NCBI GenBank assembly: GCA_041639705.1
Contig: JBEQBT010000051.1
Location: forward strand, 1-15,896
Reading direction: 5' to 3'
DNA from: JARDZI01 sp041639705
GTDB lineage: Bacteria; Bacillota; Clostridia; Clostridiales; Caloramatoraceae
DNA length: 15,896 nt
Positions 1 through 7,483 of this stretch are shown here, one piece after another (position 1 is the first letter of the stretch; every line of letters starts with the position of its first letter). The notes beneath the pieces are model-generated. The model did not search any database. It saw only the letters and a list, made by a program, of their open reading frames with translations, and was not told where the DNA came from. The position numbers and the translations under genes were made by a program.

Positions 1-175
1 ATTTATGTATTTCCTTTCTACTTATATAATAACAATTGAAATTATACCTTGTATTGGTGATAATCTCAAGGCTTTTTAAATTATAGCCTTAAATAATTAT
101 ATATATCCATAAGTCTTTATTTTCTATGTAAATAAAAACACCAACACTGTGAAATAATATCCTAGAGGTGGTTAT

Positions 176-847
176 ATGGTTGTTTTTTTTCGCACCCTTG
201 TATTATACATAGTGGTTGTAACTGTTATGCGAATTATGGGTAAACGTCAAATAGGTGAGCTTCAACCCTTTGAGCTTGTTATTGCAATAATGCTATCAGA
301 GCTTGCCTCAGTCCCTATGCAGGATACGGGAATACCACTAATACATGGACTTATTCCAATATTAACACTTATGTTTTTAGAAATATTTCTATCCTATATC
401 ACATTAAAATCAAGAAAGTTAAGAAAATTGGTATGTGGTACTGCCAGTGTGTTAATTCAACATGGTAAAGTTTTAGAAGAGGAGTTAAGGAGTCAGCGCT
501 TCAATCTTGATGATTTAATGGAGGAACTCAGATTGTCTGGATATTTAAATATCTCAGACATAGAATATGCCATATTGGAAAACAGTGGCAAGCTAAGCAT
601 TATACCTAAATCTGAGAAGTCTCCTATTACATGTAAAGATTTAAATTTATCCAAGCAAGAAGAAAAGCTTCCTGTTGCATTGGTTTTAGATGGTGAGATT
701 AGTTATAATAATCTGAAATATCTCGGAAAAGATACGAAATGGCTTCTTGAAAAGTTAAAGGAGAACAATATCAGTAGAATAGAAGATGCATTTATTGCAA
801 TGCTTGATTCAAGTGGAAATTTATTTGTGCAAAGGAGGCAAGGCTAA
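176..847 (+). CDS. DUF421 (YetF-like) membrane protein
   Basis: 223 aa, near the usual size for DUF421 proteins. The N-terminal ~75 residues hold hydrophobic segments (about 3-18, 33-48 and 55-75) that should be membrane helices; the rest is a soluble domain. Family hallmarks are visible: RIMGKRQIGELQPFELVI at about 19-36, LRLSGYLNISDIEYAILE at about 118-135, and the C-terminal GKDTKWLLEKLK followed by AMLDSSGNLFVQ. The biochemical role of the family is not established; DUF421 modules occur in spore-associated membrane proteins such as 2Duf, so an envelope or spore-membrane role is possible but inferred. The ATG at 176 follows GAGGTGG (164-170). The downstream DUF4363 gene starts 2 nt after the stop and takes its ribosome site from the last codons of this gene, so the two are almost certainly co-transcribed. 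Confidence 0.92.
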   Translation: MVVFFRTLVLYIVVVTVMRIMGKRQIGELQPFELVIAIMLSELASVPMQDTGIPLIHGLIPILTLMFLEIFLSYITLKSRKLRKLVCGTASVLIQHGKVLEEELRSQRFNLDDLMEELRLSGYLNISDIEYAILENSGKLSIIPKSEKSPITCKDLNLSKQEEKLPVALVLDGEISYNNLKYLGKDTKWLLEKLKENNISRIEDAFIAMLDSSGNLFVQRRQG

Positions 848-848
848 T

Positions 849-1241
849 TTGAAAAGTGACACTAAAAAACTCCTATTTGCTGTGCTTGTTCTTTTACTTG
901 TTATATTTTCGGGTTTTATGATAAAAAAATATCTCGACAAATCAACTAGCAAGCTGCTAGATCAGATTACATACATAGAGGAATCTGTAAACAATAGTGA
1001 ATGGCAAAAAGCAAATGATGCTGTCTTAAAGCTAAACGCCAATTGGGAGAAGACCGAAAACATATGGACTATATTCACAAATCATCATGAGATAGATAAT
1101 ATATCTATTACACTTAAAAATACAGTAGAGTATATAAAATTAAAGGATACTACAGATTCAATCGCTTATTTATCTTCTCTAAAGCATTATATTAGTCATA
1201 TACCTGAAATGGAAAGGGTAGCAATAAAAAACATTTTCTAA
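849..1241 (+). CDS. DUF4363 family protein, TTG start
   Basis: 130 aa, beginning with a short basic stretch and one hydrophobic helix (about residues 8-25), then a predicted mostly helical extracytoplasmic domain with spaced tryptophans (SEWQKAN, NANWEKTENIWTIF) and the NHHEID motif typical of DUF4363. The function is unknown. The reading frame is open back to an ATG at 786, but that start lies deep inside the DUF421 gene and has no ribosome site. TTG at 849 sits 10 nt after AGGAGG (833-838) and gives the expected short N terminus before the membrane helix, so I use 849. DUF421 and DUF4363 genes are often neighbours in Clostridia, which supports both calls and suggests a joint membrane role. 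No hairpin terminator is obvious after the stop. Confidence 0.85.
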   Translation: MKSDTKKLLFAVLVLLLVIFSGFMIKKYLDKSTSKLLDQITYIEESVNNSEWQKANDAVLKLNANWEKTENIWTIFTNHHEIDNISITLKNTVEYIKLKDTTDSIAYLSSLKHYISHIPEMERVAIKNIF

Positions 1242-1264
1242 TTTGTATAATCAAAAACATACTC

Positions 1265-1293
1265 TGTACATTACTGGCAGAATATACTATAAT
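1265..1293 (+). promoter_or_regulatory. Candidate sigma-A promoter P1 of aldolase gene
   Basis: TGTACA (1265-1270), 17-bp spacer, then a perfect TATAAT (1288-1293). Transcription would start near 1300 and give a leader of about 115 nt before the aldolase ATG. Read by eye only. Confidence 0.5.
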
Positions 1294-1310
1294 AATTATG
1301 GATGTATTTT

Positions 1311-1360
1311 ATCCCTGTGGGACGTTTTATGTCCGCATTTGAATTTAATATATCCTGTGG
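1311..1360 (+). repeat. Direct repeat ATCC(C)TGTGG in aldolase leader
   Basis: ATCCCTGTGG at 1311-1320 recurs as TATCCTGTGG at 1351-1360, exactly 40 nt apart. A short inverted repeat, GGAC-N7-GTCC (1320-1334), lies between them. The second copy abuts the -10 of candidate promoter P2. The spacing of about four helical turns would suit a regulator binding on one DNA face, but no regulator is identified. Confidence 0.35.
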
Positions 1361-1366
1361 TAAAAT
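1339..1366 (+). promoter_or_regulatory. Candidate promoter P2 of aldolase gene
   Basis: TTGAAT (1339-1344), 16-bp spacer, then TAAAAT (1361-1366) preceded by TGG, an extended -10 element. It would start transcription near 1373, about 42 nt before the ATG. It may act with or instead of P1. Confidence 0.4.
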
Positions 1367-1414
1367 AAACACATAAATAATAAAAATAAAAAAACATATA
1401 AAGGAGGCCTTTTA

Positions 1415-2344
1415 ATGCCACTAGTAACCTCAAAGGAAATGTTTAAAAATGCTTATCAAAATGGCTATGCAATTGGTGCTTTCAACGTAAACAATATGGA
1501 GATTATTCAAGGAATAGTTGAAGCGGGCAGGGATGAAAAATCACCTTTAATTCTTCAAGTTTCAGCTGGAGCTAGAAAATATGCAAATCCTATTTACTTA
1601 AGAAAGCTTGTAGAAGCAGCAATTGAAGATACTGGACTTCCAATAGTACTTCACCTTGATCATGGTGAAGATTTTGAAATATGTAAGGCTTGTATAGAAA
1701 GTGGATTTACTTCAGTAATGATTGATGGTTCAAGATTTCCATTTGAAGAGAACATACGAGTAACTAAGGAAGTTGTTGAATATGCCCATTCAAAGGGTGT
1801 TGTTGTTGAAGGTGAACTTGGAAAACTCGCAGGAGTTGAAGATGCAGTTAAGGTTAGTTCAAAGGATGCTACATATACTGATCCTGATCAGGCTGTAGAA
1901 TTTGTTGAAAGAACTGGTGTTGATTCATTGGCTGTTGCTATAGGAACAAGCCACGGAGCTTACAAGTTTAAGGAAAAACCATCACTTGATTTTGAGAGAC
2001 TTCAGATTATAACTAACAAGCTTGCGGGTTTCCCACTTGTATTACATGGTGCATCCACTGTCATGCCTGAATTTGTTGCAAAATGTAATGAGTTTGGCGG
2101 AAAGCTTCCTGGAGCTATGGGAGTTCCAGAAGATATGCTTAGAAAAGCAGCTTCCATGGGAGTATGCAAAATAAATATTGATACTGACTTAAGACTTGCT
2201 ATGACAGCAACAATAAGAGAGTACTTTATAAAGCATCCAGAGGATTTTGACCCAAGAAAATATCTTACACCAGCAAGAACAGCAATTAAAGATATGGTAC
2301 AGCATAAGATTAAGGATGTCTTAGGCTCTAGCAATTCATTATAA
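1415..2344 (+). CDS. fba: Class II fructose-1,6-bisphosphate aldolase
   Basis: 309 aa, full length for the type B class II family. It catalyses the reversible cleavage of fructose-1,6-bisphosphate to glyceraldehyde-3-phosphate and dihydroxyacetone phosphate in cytosolic glycolysis and gluconeogenesis. Visible motifs are LHLDHGED (79-86) with catalytic Asp82 and zinc ligand His83, VEGELG (131-136), GTSHGAYK (177-184) with zinc ligand His180, LHGAST (210-215) with His211, and NIDTDLR (254-260), which binds substrate phosphate. The start is supported by AAGGAGG about 8 nt upstream of ATG 1415. Tagatose-bisphosphate aldolases share this fold, so substrate is assigned by overall similarity. The gene has its own promoter region and a strong terminator, so it is probably monocistronic. 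Confidence 0.96.
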   Translation: MPLVTSKEMFKNAYQNGYAIGAFNVNNMEIIQGIVEAGRDEKSPLILQVSAGARKYANPIYLRKLVEAAIEDTGLPIVLHLDHGEDFEICKACIESGFTSVMIDGSRFPFEENIRVTKEVVEYAHSKGVVVEGELGKLAGVEDAVKVSSKDATYTDPDQAVEFVERTGVDSLAVAIGTSHGAYKFKEKPSLDFERLQIITNKLAGFPLVLHGASTVMPEFVAKCNEFGGKLPGAMGVPEDMLRKAASMGVCKINIDTDLRLAMTATIREYFIKHPEDFDPRKYLTPARTAIKDMVQHKIKDVLGSSNSL

Positions 2345-2355
2345 GGAAAAATCCC

Positions 2356-2409
2356 AGTGGCAGGCATATAAGTTATTTGAAAAACAACTCATATGCCTGC
2401 CACTTTTTT
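2356..2409. terminator. Bidirectional terminator between aldolase and NdpA genes
   Basis: The left arm (2356-2374) pairs with the right arm (2386-2404), 19 positions with one mismatch and an 11-nt loop, followed on + by T6 (2404-2409). On the minus strand the hairpin is followed by T5 (complement of A5 at 2347-2351). It serves the convergent aldolase and NdpA-like genes; the minus-strand stop codon lies inside the T-tract. Confidence 0.88.
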
Positions 2410-3427
2410 ATGCTTTTTCCATGTAATTTCTAACATGTTTTATAAGAATATTTATTGTACCATCACCATTTCTTTTAATTTCAAACCTCTCAGAGTCCTC
2501 ATACGCCATTGAGTTTATATATATTTCTATATCCTTATCGATCTTCAGCTTTTTTCTATTCAACTTTTTTTCAGCCCATTCTCTATCAACTGCTACTTCA
2601 TTTTTTTCAATTCCAGCATCCTTTAACGTGTTTAAATATTCATCCTTTAACTCTTTTTTGTTATCAAAAGCATAATGTGCTATTGTTTCAACATTGACCA
2701 CATCATCAGACTTTAAAGCTTTTGTTACAGTTCTTCTAACCTTCTCAGCTGTATCAGCATCATCGGTTAAAGTATCCCTTATCCATTTTTCAGAGGTATT
2801 CAATATATTCTTTGTATTATCTCTTTTATCACTAATAATACTACATTTTAAAAATTCAAGTAGACTATTCTCTCCACCCTTTTTTATCTCCCTATCAAGT
2901 ACTAGTACTTGGCAGTCCTTATTTTCAAGGTTAATTATAGCACCCTTTTGAATCCTTTGGCCTGGTCCTGGAATTCCTATCATCTGAGGTTGTATAGTTA
3001 TTGCCATTTTTTCTTCCACATAGTCAATATTATGAGTATAGGTTTTATTATAATCCAGTTTAATAATTCCAAGGCTTATACCATATTCACATCTAAAAAC
3101 ACATACTATTAAGTCTCCAGAAGGTTCTTCAGAATTATTCATCAGAAATCCATAATACAATTTAGCTATTTCTTTAGATTTTTCTAAAAAAGCTTCACTA
3201 TTTTCCAATAGTTCCGAAGCAATTTCTTTCACCTCATTAGATTCATCATTGAAAACAGTGCACTTAGCCTCTTCATCTGCAGAGCAGCGCATTATATGCT
3301 TAGACAAAAATTCAAATGTTTCATCATCTAATTTTAGTTCCAAGTCACCTAAAAGTGGTTCACCCATACTTTTATCCAATATATAAACAATAGCCCGTAA
3401 AACTTCAACTGCTCTTATGTTTCTCAT
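2408..3427 (-). CDS. Nucleoid-associated protein, NdpA/YejK family
   Basis: 339 aa, matching the ~335-residue length of the 37-kDa nucleoid-associated (NdpA/YejK) family. The opening INxRAVEVLRAIVYILD-like segment, the acidic EFLSKHI region, the central GISLGIIKLDYNKTYTHNI strand segment (about 117-134) and the C-terminal FEIKRNGDGTINILIKHVRNY fit Firmicute members of this family as I remember them. No membrane segment or signal peptide is present, so it is cytosolic. The E. coli relative associates with the nucleoid; the role in Clostridia is not established. The start has an excellent ribosome site, AGGAGGAG (complement of 3431-3438), a few bases before the ATG. It is transcribed alone, converging on the aldolase gene. 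Confidence 0.72.
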   Translation of the reverse strand: MRNIRAVEVLRAIVYILDKSMGEPLLGDLELKLDDETFEFLSKHIMRCSADEEAKCTVFNDESNEVKEIASELLENSEAFLEKSKEIAKLYYGFLMNNSEEPSGDLIVCVFRCEYGISLGIIKLDYNKTYTHNIDYVEEKMAITIQPQMIGIPGPGQRIQKGAIINLENKDCQVLVLDREIKKGGENSLLEFLKCSIISDKRDNTKNILNTSEKWIRDTLTDDADTAEKVRRTVTKALKSDDVVNVETIAHYAFDNKKELKDEYLNTLKDAGIEKNEVAVDREWAEKKLNRKKLKIDKDIEIYINSMAYEDSERFEIKRNGDGTINILIKHVRNYMEKA

Positions 3428-3789
3428 AAGCTCCTCCTATATAAGTGAGTAAAATAAAATACATTAAAATAATATTTTCAGTAAATAGATATAAGTTCTA
3501 TGTAGTAGCAGATGACCTGCTTATGCCATTTAAAGCTAAAAGTATATCTAACTGCCACTTTAGCCTAAACTCTTTAACGTAGTATATACATTATAAGAAA
3601 ATACCTGAATATTAACAAGTAATATCATAGTGAACTCGTTCAGCTAAAGCTGAACATCGAGACTTCAGGTGGGGACTCTACCCCACCTGAAGCAAAAAGT
3701 GGAAACTCCACCTTATAGAAGGTGGAGTCTTAGAAATTGATTAAAAAGGGAAGATCATGGTAATTAACCTCCATCTCCCCTTTAAATAT
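3428..3789. other. Gene-free interval upstream of NdpA gene
   Basis: 362 bp with no credible gene. The part near 3428-3600 is AT-rich and holds the NdpA ribosome site and presumably its promoter, which I could not place. 3631-3731 holds the hairpin cluster described separately. The rest up to 3789 is the 3' flank of the LCP gene. Confidence 0.7.
3631..3731. mobile_element. Orphan three-hairpin cluster, probable IS200/IS605-type end remnant
   Basis: Three perfect hairpins lie in tandem: GTTCAGC-TAAA-GCTGAAC (3638-3655), a 12-bp stem CTTCAGGTGGGG with 6-nt loop (3663-3692), and a 10-bp stem ACTCCACCTT with 4-nt loop (3705-3728). TGAAC-TC-GTTCA also overlaps the first. Subterminal hairpins of this kind, recognised as single strands, are typical of IS200/IS605 elements and their transposase-less derivatives. 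No TnpA or TnpB reading frame is present, so this would be a relic or a short non-autonomous element. On the minus strand the third hairpin is followed by a T-rich stretch, so the cluster may also end LCP transcription. The family assignment is an inference from structure. Confidence 0.5.
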
Positions 3790-5160
3790 CTAATTTCCTC
3801 CTGGATTGCTAGTTCCTCCTGAACCGTCACTTGGTACCACAGGAGTAGTGGTATCAGTCGGAGTATCTGTCCCAGTTGGTGTACCTGTTCCCCCTGAGGT
3901 ATCTCCACCAGTCTCTCCTGTGCCTGGAGTTTCAACAGTAGTATTGTCAGAGCCTTGGTCTGTACCTGTTACTCCTGTATTGTCATTACCCGGGTATTCA
4001 CCAGTAAAATCAGGATTCCCTCCAGGAGTTACATCTGTAGGTTGCTCATCAATTATTACTCCCTCTGGAGGCTGCTGTTGAGGGTCTGGCTTTGGTATAA
4101 CAATCTGAGGAACATTTCTTACCTTTCCTCTTTTATCTATTGCTTTATCATCTGCATGAAAATTATTAACCATATAAGCAGGTATATTAGAAGCTAATGA
4201 ACCACCAGTTGAGAAAATGAAATTGCTTAAATAGTCCATATTTTTTTCTAAATCAGGAACAAGCACAGACATGCCATATATACTCGCGCCTTCAAACATA
4301 TTATCACCTGGTATTCTCAAATTATCTATTTTAGTGCCTCCAAATTTATAAACGGTATACCCTATATTCATGAGCTTGTTTGTTGGAATATTAGTTTTTA
4401 CAAATGGAAGTACAGTTGAGAATAAATCAGGAAGCTTTATTAAGCTTGTCTTCTTTGCTTTGTTTATTAATTCTCCTAACACTTTCCTCTGTCTTTCAGT
4501 TCTTTCAAAATCATTATTGCCAACTTTTCTAATTCTAGAGTAGGATAGAGCCTGCTGCCCATTTAATGGTTGGTATCCCGCACTTTCAATAAGTGTTGAA
4601 TTTGAACCATTTACTTCTTTAATATACTTATTTATCTCTTTTACCTCATATTCTTTAACTTCCATATTAACTCCACCTAGCTTATCAACCAACGCCTGAA
4701 AAGCTCTAAAATCAATGGATACATAATACTGAATATTCACATCAAAATCTTGATTAATTGTTCTCATAAGCAATTCAGGACCTCCAAGAAAATATGCAGT
4801 ATTTATTCTATTGTCCTTATATCCTGGGATTGGAACATACATATCCCTCATAAATGAAGTAAGCTTTATTCGTTTATTATTTGTATCAAGTGTAGCAAGT
4901 ATAATTGAATCAGTTCTTGAATCAGCAGTGTTTTCTCTTCCATCTAAGCCTACTAAAAGTATATTTATAATGCCCTGTTCCTCATCGAATTTTGCTGCTT
5001 CCTTATCCTGTGGATTCTTAAAAAAGTCTTCCTTTGTTGGAACATATATTTTACCATTTACATAGTAATAGGCCCCTACTCCAACTCCAAGGATAAGGAT
5101 TAGAGGTATTATAAAAAATAATATCTTTAATTTTGATTTTTTTTTCTCCTTTTTTCTCAT
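3790..5160 (-). CDS. LytR-CpsA-Psr (LCP) cell-wall glycopolymer ligase
   Basis: 456 aa. A basic N terminus precedes one membrane helix (about 12-33), followed by an extracellular LCP domain (about 65-235). LCP enzymes transfer teichoic acids or other polyprenyl-phosphate-linked glycopolymers onto peptidoglycan. Conserved residues are visible: SRTDS (Arg82, Asp84), FMRDMYV (Arg105, Asp106), RINTAY (118-123), SYSRIRK (206-212, with Arg209 and Arg211) and the FERTERQR segment (218-225). The last ~100 residues (about 357-456) are a Pro/Thr/Gly-rich low-complexity tail, likely disordered in the wall. A GTG at 5169 is in frame, but its bases overlap the GGAG ribosome site, which sits 8 nt before ATG 5160; I use 5160. 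It appears to be monocistronic. Confidence 0.93.
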   Translation of the reverse strand: MRKKEKKKSKLKILFFIIPLILILGVGVGAYYYVNGKIYVPTKEDFFKNPQDKEAAKFDEEQGIINILLVGLDGRENTADSRTDSIILATLDTNNKRIKLTSFMRDMYVPIPGYKDNRINTAYFLGGPELLMRTINQDFDVNIQYYVSIDFRAFQALVDKLGGVNMEVKEYEVKEINKYIKEVNGSNSTLIESAGYQPLNGQQALSYSRIRKVGNNDFERTERQRKVLGELINKAKKTSLIKLPDLFSTVLPFVKTNIPTNKLMNIGYTVYKFGGTKIDNLRIPGDNMFEGASIYGMSVLVPDLEKNMDYLSNFIFSTGGSLASNIPAYMVNNFHADDKAIDKRGKVRNVPQIVIPKPDPQQQPPEGVIIDEQPTDVTPGGNPDFTGEYPGNDNTGVTGTDQGSDNTTVETPGTGETGGDTSGGTGTPTGTDTPTDTTTPVVPSDGSGGTSNPGGN

Positions 5161-5215
5161 ATAGTACACTCCATTCTATTTAAAACAAATAAATTCCTAT
5201 ATTATTAACCTATTA

Positions 5216-5244
5216 ATTATCTCATAAAAACATCCTATCCTCAA
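5216..5244 (-). promoter_or_regulatory. Candidate promoter of LCP gene
   Basis: On the minus strand, TTGAGG, 17-bp spacer, GATAAT. Transcription would begin near 5209, about 50 nt before the ATG at 5160. Read by eye. Confidence 0.4.
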
Positions 5245-5328
5245 TAAAAAAAAGAGTAATTGTATAAAATTTTTATGAACATAAATGGAGTAAAATTCTA
5301 ATTATGCTATATTTATAAATAAAAAGCA

Positions 5329-5394
5329 ATAGGTGACATACCCAGATCAAGCTACAAATTCAGATTTGCAATTTGCCATGAGCATGACACCTAT
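5329..5394 (-). terminator. Probable terminator after the DUF5685-DnaJ-membrane unit
   Basis: ATAGGTG (5329-5335) pairs with CACCTAT (5388-5394), enclosing a smaller hairpin CAAAT-TCAG-ATTTG near 5355-5368. On the minus strand this is followed by a T5 run (complement of 5321-5325). The outer stem is only 7 bp and overlaps the stop of the membrane-protein gene, so confidence is moderate. Confidence 0.5.
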
Positions 5395-5900
5395 CTATTT
5401 CTGAATACTCTATCCTGAATAAACATAATAAATTTAGTAAAGATAAGATCATATACAAAAAATAATCCTTCTGCAACAATCATTAATATAATAGTTCCCT
5501 GAGTACTTAGGAAAAAGCTGTTTAAGTATATGAAATTTTTAAAAAACAGGTAATATACAATTAAAGTAATATTAAACCATAGATATTTAAGTAAAAATTC
5601 AAAAACCACTTTGAACTTTTCACTTTTTAGCTTTATAAGAGGGTAAACTCCAAATAAAGCATATACAACTGCATAAAGTTTGTTTGGAAGTATTAGCCAT
5701 CCTAGTATAGCAGATGATATATAGGATAAAACACCTGTACTTATATTACCTCCTATATATGGAAGAGCTGCTCCAAAAGTGGCTAAGACCATAAAAGCAA
5801 ATTTATTAGTTCTAATAATTGTTCCTCCATAAAGGCTCAACATTATTAGAGCAGTAGAAATTCCTCCAAGAACTACTCTTCTTGAAAAACTGTTTTTCAT
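5391..5900 (-). CDS. Small multi-spanning membrane protein, function unknown
   Basis: 169 aa and very hydrophobic, with about five predicted membrane segments (roughly 8-26, 32-50, 53-70, 73-90, then 108-150). The opening RRVVLGGISTALIMLSLYGG followed by short helices and a LPNKLYAVVYALFGVYPLIK segment resembles small S-component-like membrane proteins, but I cannot assign a substrate or family securely. The frame can be read from TTG 5903, but ATG 5900 is used because AGGGGGG lies just upstream. It begins 10 nt after the J-domain gene, with its ribosome site touching that gene's stop codon, so it is the last gene of a three-gene unit. A link to the J-domain partner (folding or membrane delivery) is only suggested by position. 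Confidence 0.75.
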   Translation of the reverse strand: MKNSFSRRVVLGGISTALIMLSLYGGTIIRTNKFAFMVLATFGAALPYIGGNISTGVLSYISSAILGWLILPNKLYAVVYALFGVYPLIKLKSEKFKVVFEFLLKYLWFNITLIVYYLFFKNFIYLNSFFLSTQGTIILMIVAEGLFFVYDLIFTKFIMFIQDRVFRNR

Positions 5901-5910
5901 CAAATCCCCC

Positions 5911-6531
5911 CTAACAACAGGATATTAAATCTCCACCCAAACACTCACAGCATTGGTCAGAGATGCATAAACAAGAAAGGGTGTCACACATATCATCAGA
6001 TGAACCTCTTCTTCTGTATGCATTATTCTGATAGCCACTGTTGCTGTTCATCACTTTATTATATGCCTCTCTGTACTCATAGTTTGATGGATCCATATTT
6101 ACTGCTCTTTGCAAATCCTCATAGGCTTGGCTGAACCAGCCCTTTCTCAAGGATATTACCCCTCTTAAATAGTACCATTCAGCATTTTTTGTGTTGGTTC
6201 TATTTAACTCATCCTCTGCAGCTTTAAGATTGTTCTGGTTGATGTACTCTCTAATTCTTGTGAAAACTTGTGTCCCACTACTTCCATTATTATAGCTGCT
6301 ACTGTATCCTTCGCTTCCTCGATATCCATTTCCACCCTGGCTAGGTTGATTTTTAATTAAATACTCATAAGCTTCATTGATTTCTCTCATTTTTTCTTCT
6401 GCAAGATCCTTTAAAGGATTATTACTATATTTATCAGGATGGTATCTCTTTACAAGTTCCCTATATGCTTGTTTCACTTCCTCCGGTGAAGCACCTTCTT
6501 TTATTTCTAATACTTCGTATGGATTTCTCAT
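5911..6531 (-). CDS. J-domain protein with TPR region and cysteine-rich tail
   Basis: 206 aa. Residues 3-60 are a J domain with the diagnostic HPD at 31-33 and helix IV EEKMREINEAYEYL. A Gly/Ser/Tyr-rich linker (65-88) follows, then a helical TPR-like repeat (about 116-150, NAEWYYLRGVISL and QAYEDLQRAVNMDP). The last 25 residues carry eight cysteines (182, 187, 189, 194, 195, 197, 205, 206). J domains stimulate the ATPase of DnaK-type chaperones; the zinc-finger and C-terminal substrate domains of true DnaJ are absent, so this is a specialised co-chaperone. The frame extends to 6555, but ATG 6531 has AAGGGAG 8 nt upstream and starts exactly at the J domain. The gene start overlaps the end of the DUF5685 gene by 71 nt. 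Confidence 0.9.
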   Translation of the reverse strand: MRNPYEVLEIKEGASPEEVKQAYRELVKRYHPDKYSNNPLKDLAEEKMREINEAYEYLIKNQPSQGGNGYRGSEGYSSSYNNGSSGTQVFTRIREYINQNNLKAAEDELNRTNTKNAEWYYLRGVISLRKGWFSQAYEDLQRAVNMDPSNYEYREAYNKVMNSNSGYQNNAYRRRGSSDDMCDTLSCLCISDQCCECLGGDLISCC

Positions 6532-7372
6532 TACTGCAACTCCCTTCCAGGACACTGGAGGTTTTTCTTTCCATGCCCAGGTATATTATATTTTCAATTA
6601 ATCCTTTGTTCTTCTTTATATCCAGCAACTCAAATGCCTTTGATATTTCGTCGAGACATTTAATTAATACAAATTGTATATTATCCTTTATTCTTGTTTT
6701 AAACTCATCCGGCTTTTCGTTATTATATTGGAATCTATATATAAGTGGATTATAGCTATTGCTATTAATATCATCAATTAAATCATCATATGAATCAAGA
6801 GTATATATCCATTTGCCAATGTTTACACCAATAAATTTTAACAGTTTGGTATTATTGTCATCATACACTGCAAATATTTCACCAGTTACTTCCCCAAAAC
6901 ATCCCCCTATTTCATCTATATTACCACATTTACTTTTTTCCAATCGATTTATTTCTTTTAAATTATAATCTATTCTTTCTATTTTTTCTTTAGAAGTAGT
7001 TCTATATTTATTTAATTTAATTATTTTAGATGCTAATAAAGCAGCATAACTTCCATCGTCATTATAATCATCTACAAGTTTTCTATTGCTTAATAAAATA
7101 TTCATCTCTGCTGCATATTCTAAGAATGGATTTTTTGAAACTATCTCTACCTTTGACATTTTAAATGGACAAAAGATTTTTTCAGTCTCTACACTATCCA
7201 AATAAACTGATGAAAGTAAAAGGGCTAAAACCGTCATATCATAAGTAAGAGTCAATTTTGAAATATATGACTTCTCTCCTATTTCTATACAAAGTCCACA
7301 ATAATAAGCTTTAAAAATATCATATTCTCTAACCTTCAATTCTGCTTTTAATGGTGTTACATATCCAAACAT
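6461..7372 (-). CDS. DUF5685 family protein
   Basis: 303 aa, mainly helical, with no signal peptide. The opening MFGYVTPLKAELKVREYD then AYYCGLC (Cys25, Cys28) and FCPF (Cys68) match DUF5685, a clostridial family of unknown function. An acidic motif, DSYDDLIDDINSNSYNPL (about 197-214), is reminiscent of the aspartate-rich Mg-diphosphate sites of isoprenoid synthases, but this is only a resemblance. ATG 7372 is preferred over an in-frame ATG at 7384 because GAGG lies between them at proper spacing and the family starts with MFGYV. The last ~24 residues are encoded where the J-domain gene begins in another frame and look unlike a conserved domain, so the C terminus may be extended by loss of an earlier stop. 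First gene of the DUF5685-J-domain-membrane unit. Confidence 0.82.
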   Translation of the reverse strand: MFGYVTPLKAELKVREYDIFKAYYCGLCIEIGEKSYISKLTLTYDMTVLALLLSSVYLDSVETEKIFCPFKMSKVEIVSKNPFLEYAAEMNILLSNRKLVDDYNDDGSYAALLASKIIKLNKYRTTSKEKIERIDYNLKEINRLEKSKCGNIDEIGGCFGEVTGEIFAVYDDNNTKLLKFIGVNIGKWIYTLDSYDDLIDDINSNSYNPLIYRFQYNNEKPDEFKTRIKDNIQFVLIKCLDEISKAFELLDIKKNKGLIENIIYLGMERKTSSVLEGSCSNEKSIRSIRNKRRCFTGGSETSI

Positions 7373-7483
7373 ATTATACCTCATTTCCTCGTAAACGTAC
7401 CGTTATATGCTATTTTACATCAATACTTATATTATATAAAGCTTTTTTAGAGGACTATGTTTTAATATATTGTAAATTTTTGA

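Noticed and set aside
68..90. AAGGCT-N11-AGCCTT hairpin near the window start as a terminator
   Set aside because: The stem is only 6 bp and no T-tract follows; the upstream gene is not in the window, so it cannot be judged.
786..848. Upstream ATG start for the DUF4363 protein
   Set aside because: It would overlap the DUF421 gene by 62 nt with no ribosome site; TTG 849 has AGGAGG at proper spacing.
3806..4081. 91-aa Val/Pro-rich plus-strand frame opposite the LCP tail
   Set aside because: It mirrors the low-complexity Thr/Pro/Gly tail of the LCP gene; no independent coding signal.
7393..7404. AACG-TAC-CGTT inverted repeat before the DUF5685 unit as an operator
   Set aside because: Too short to stand above chance, and no promoter could be placed with confidence around it.
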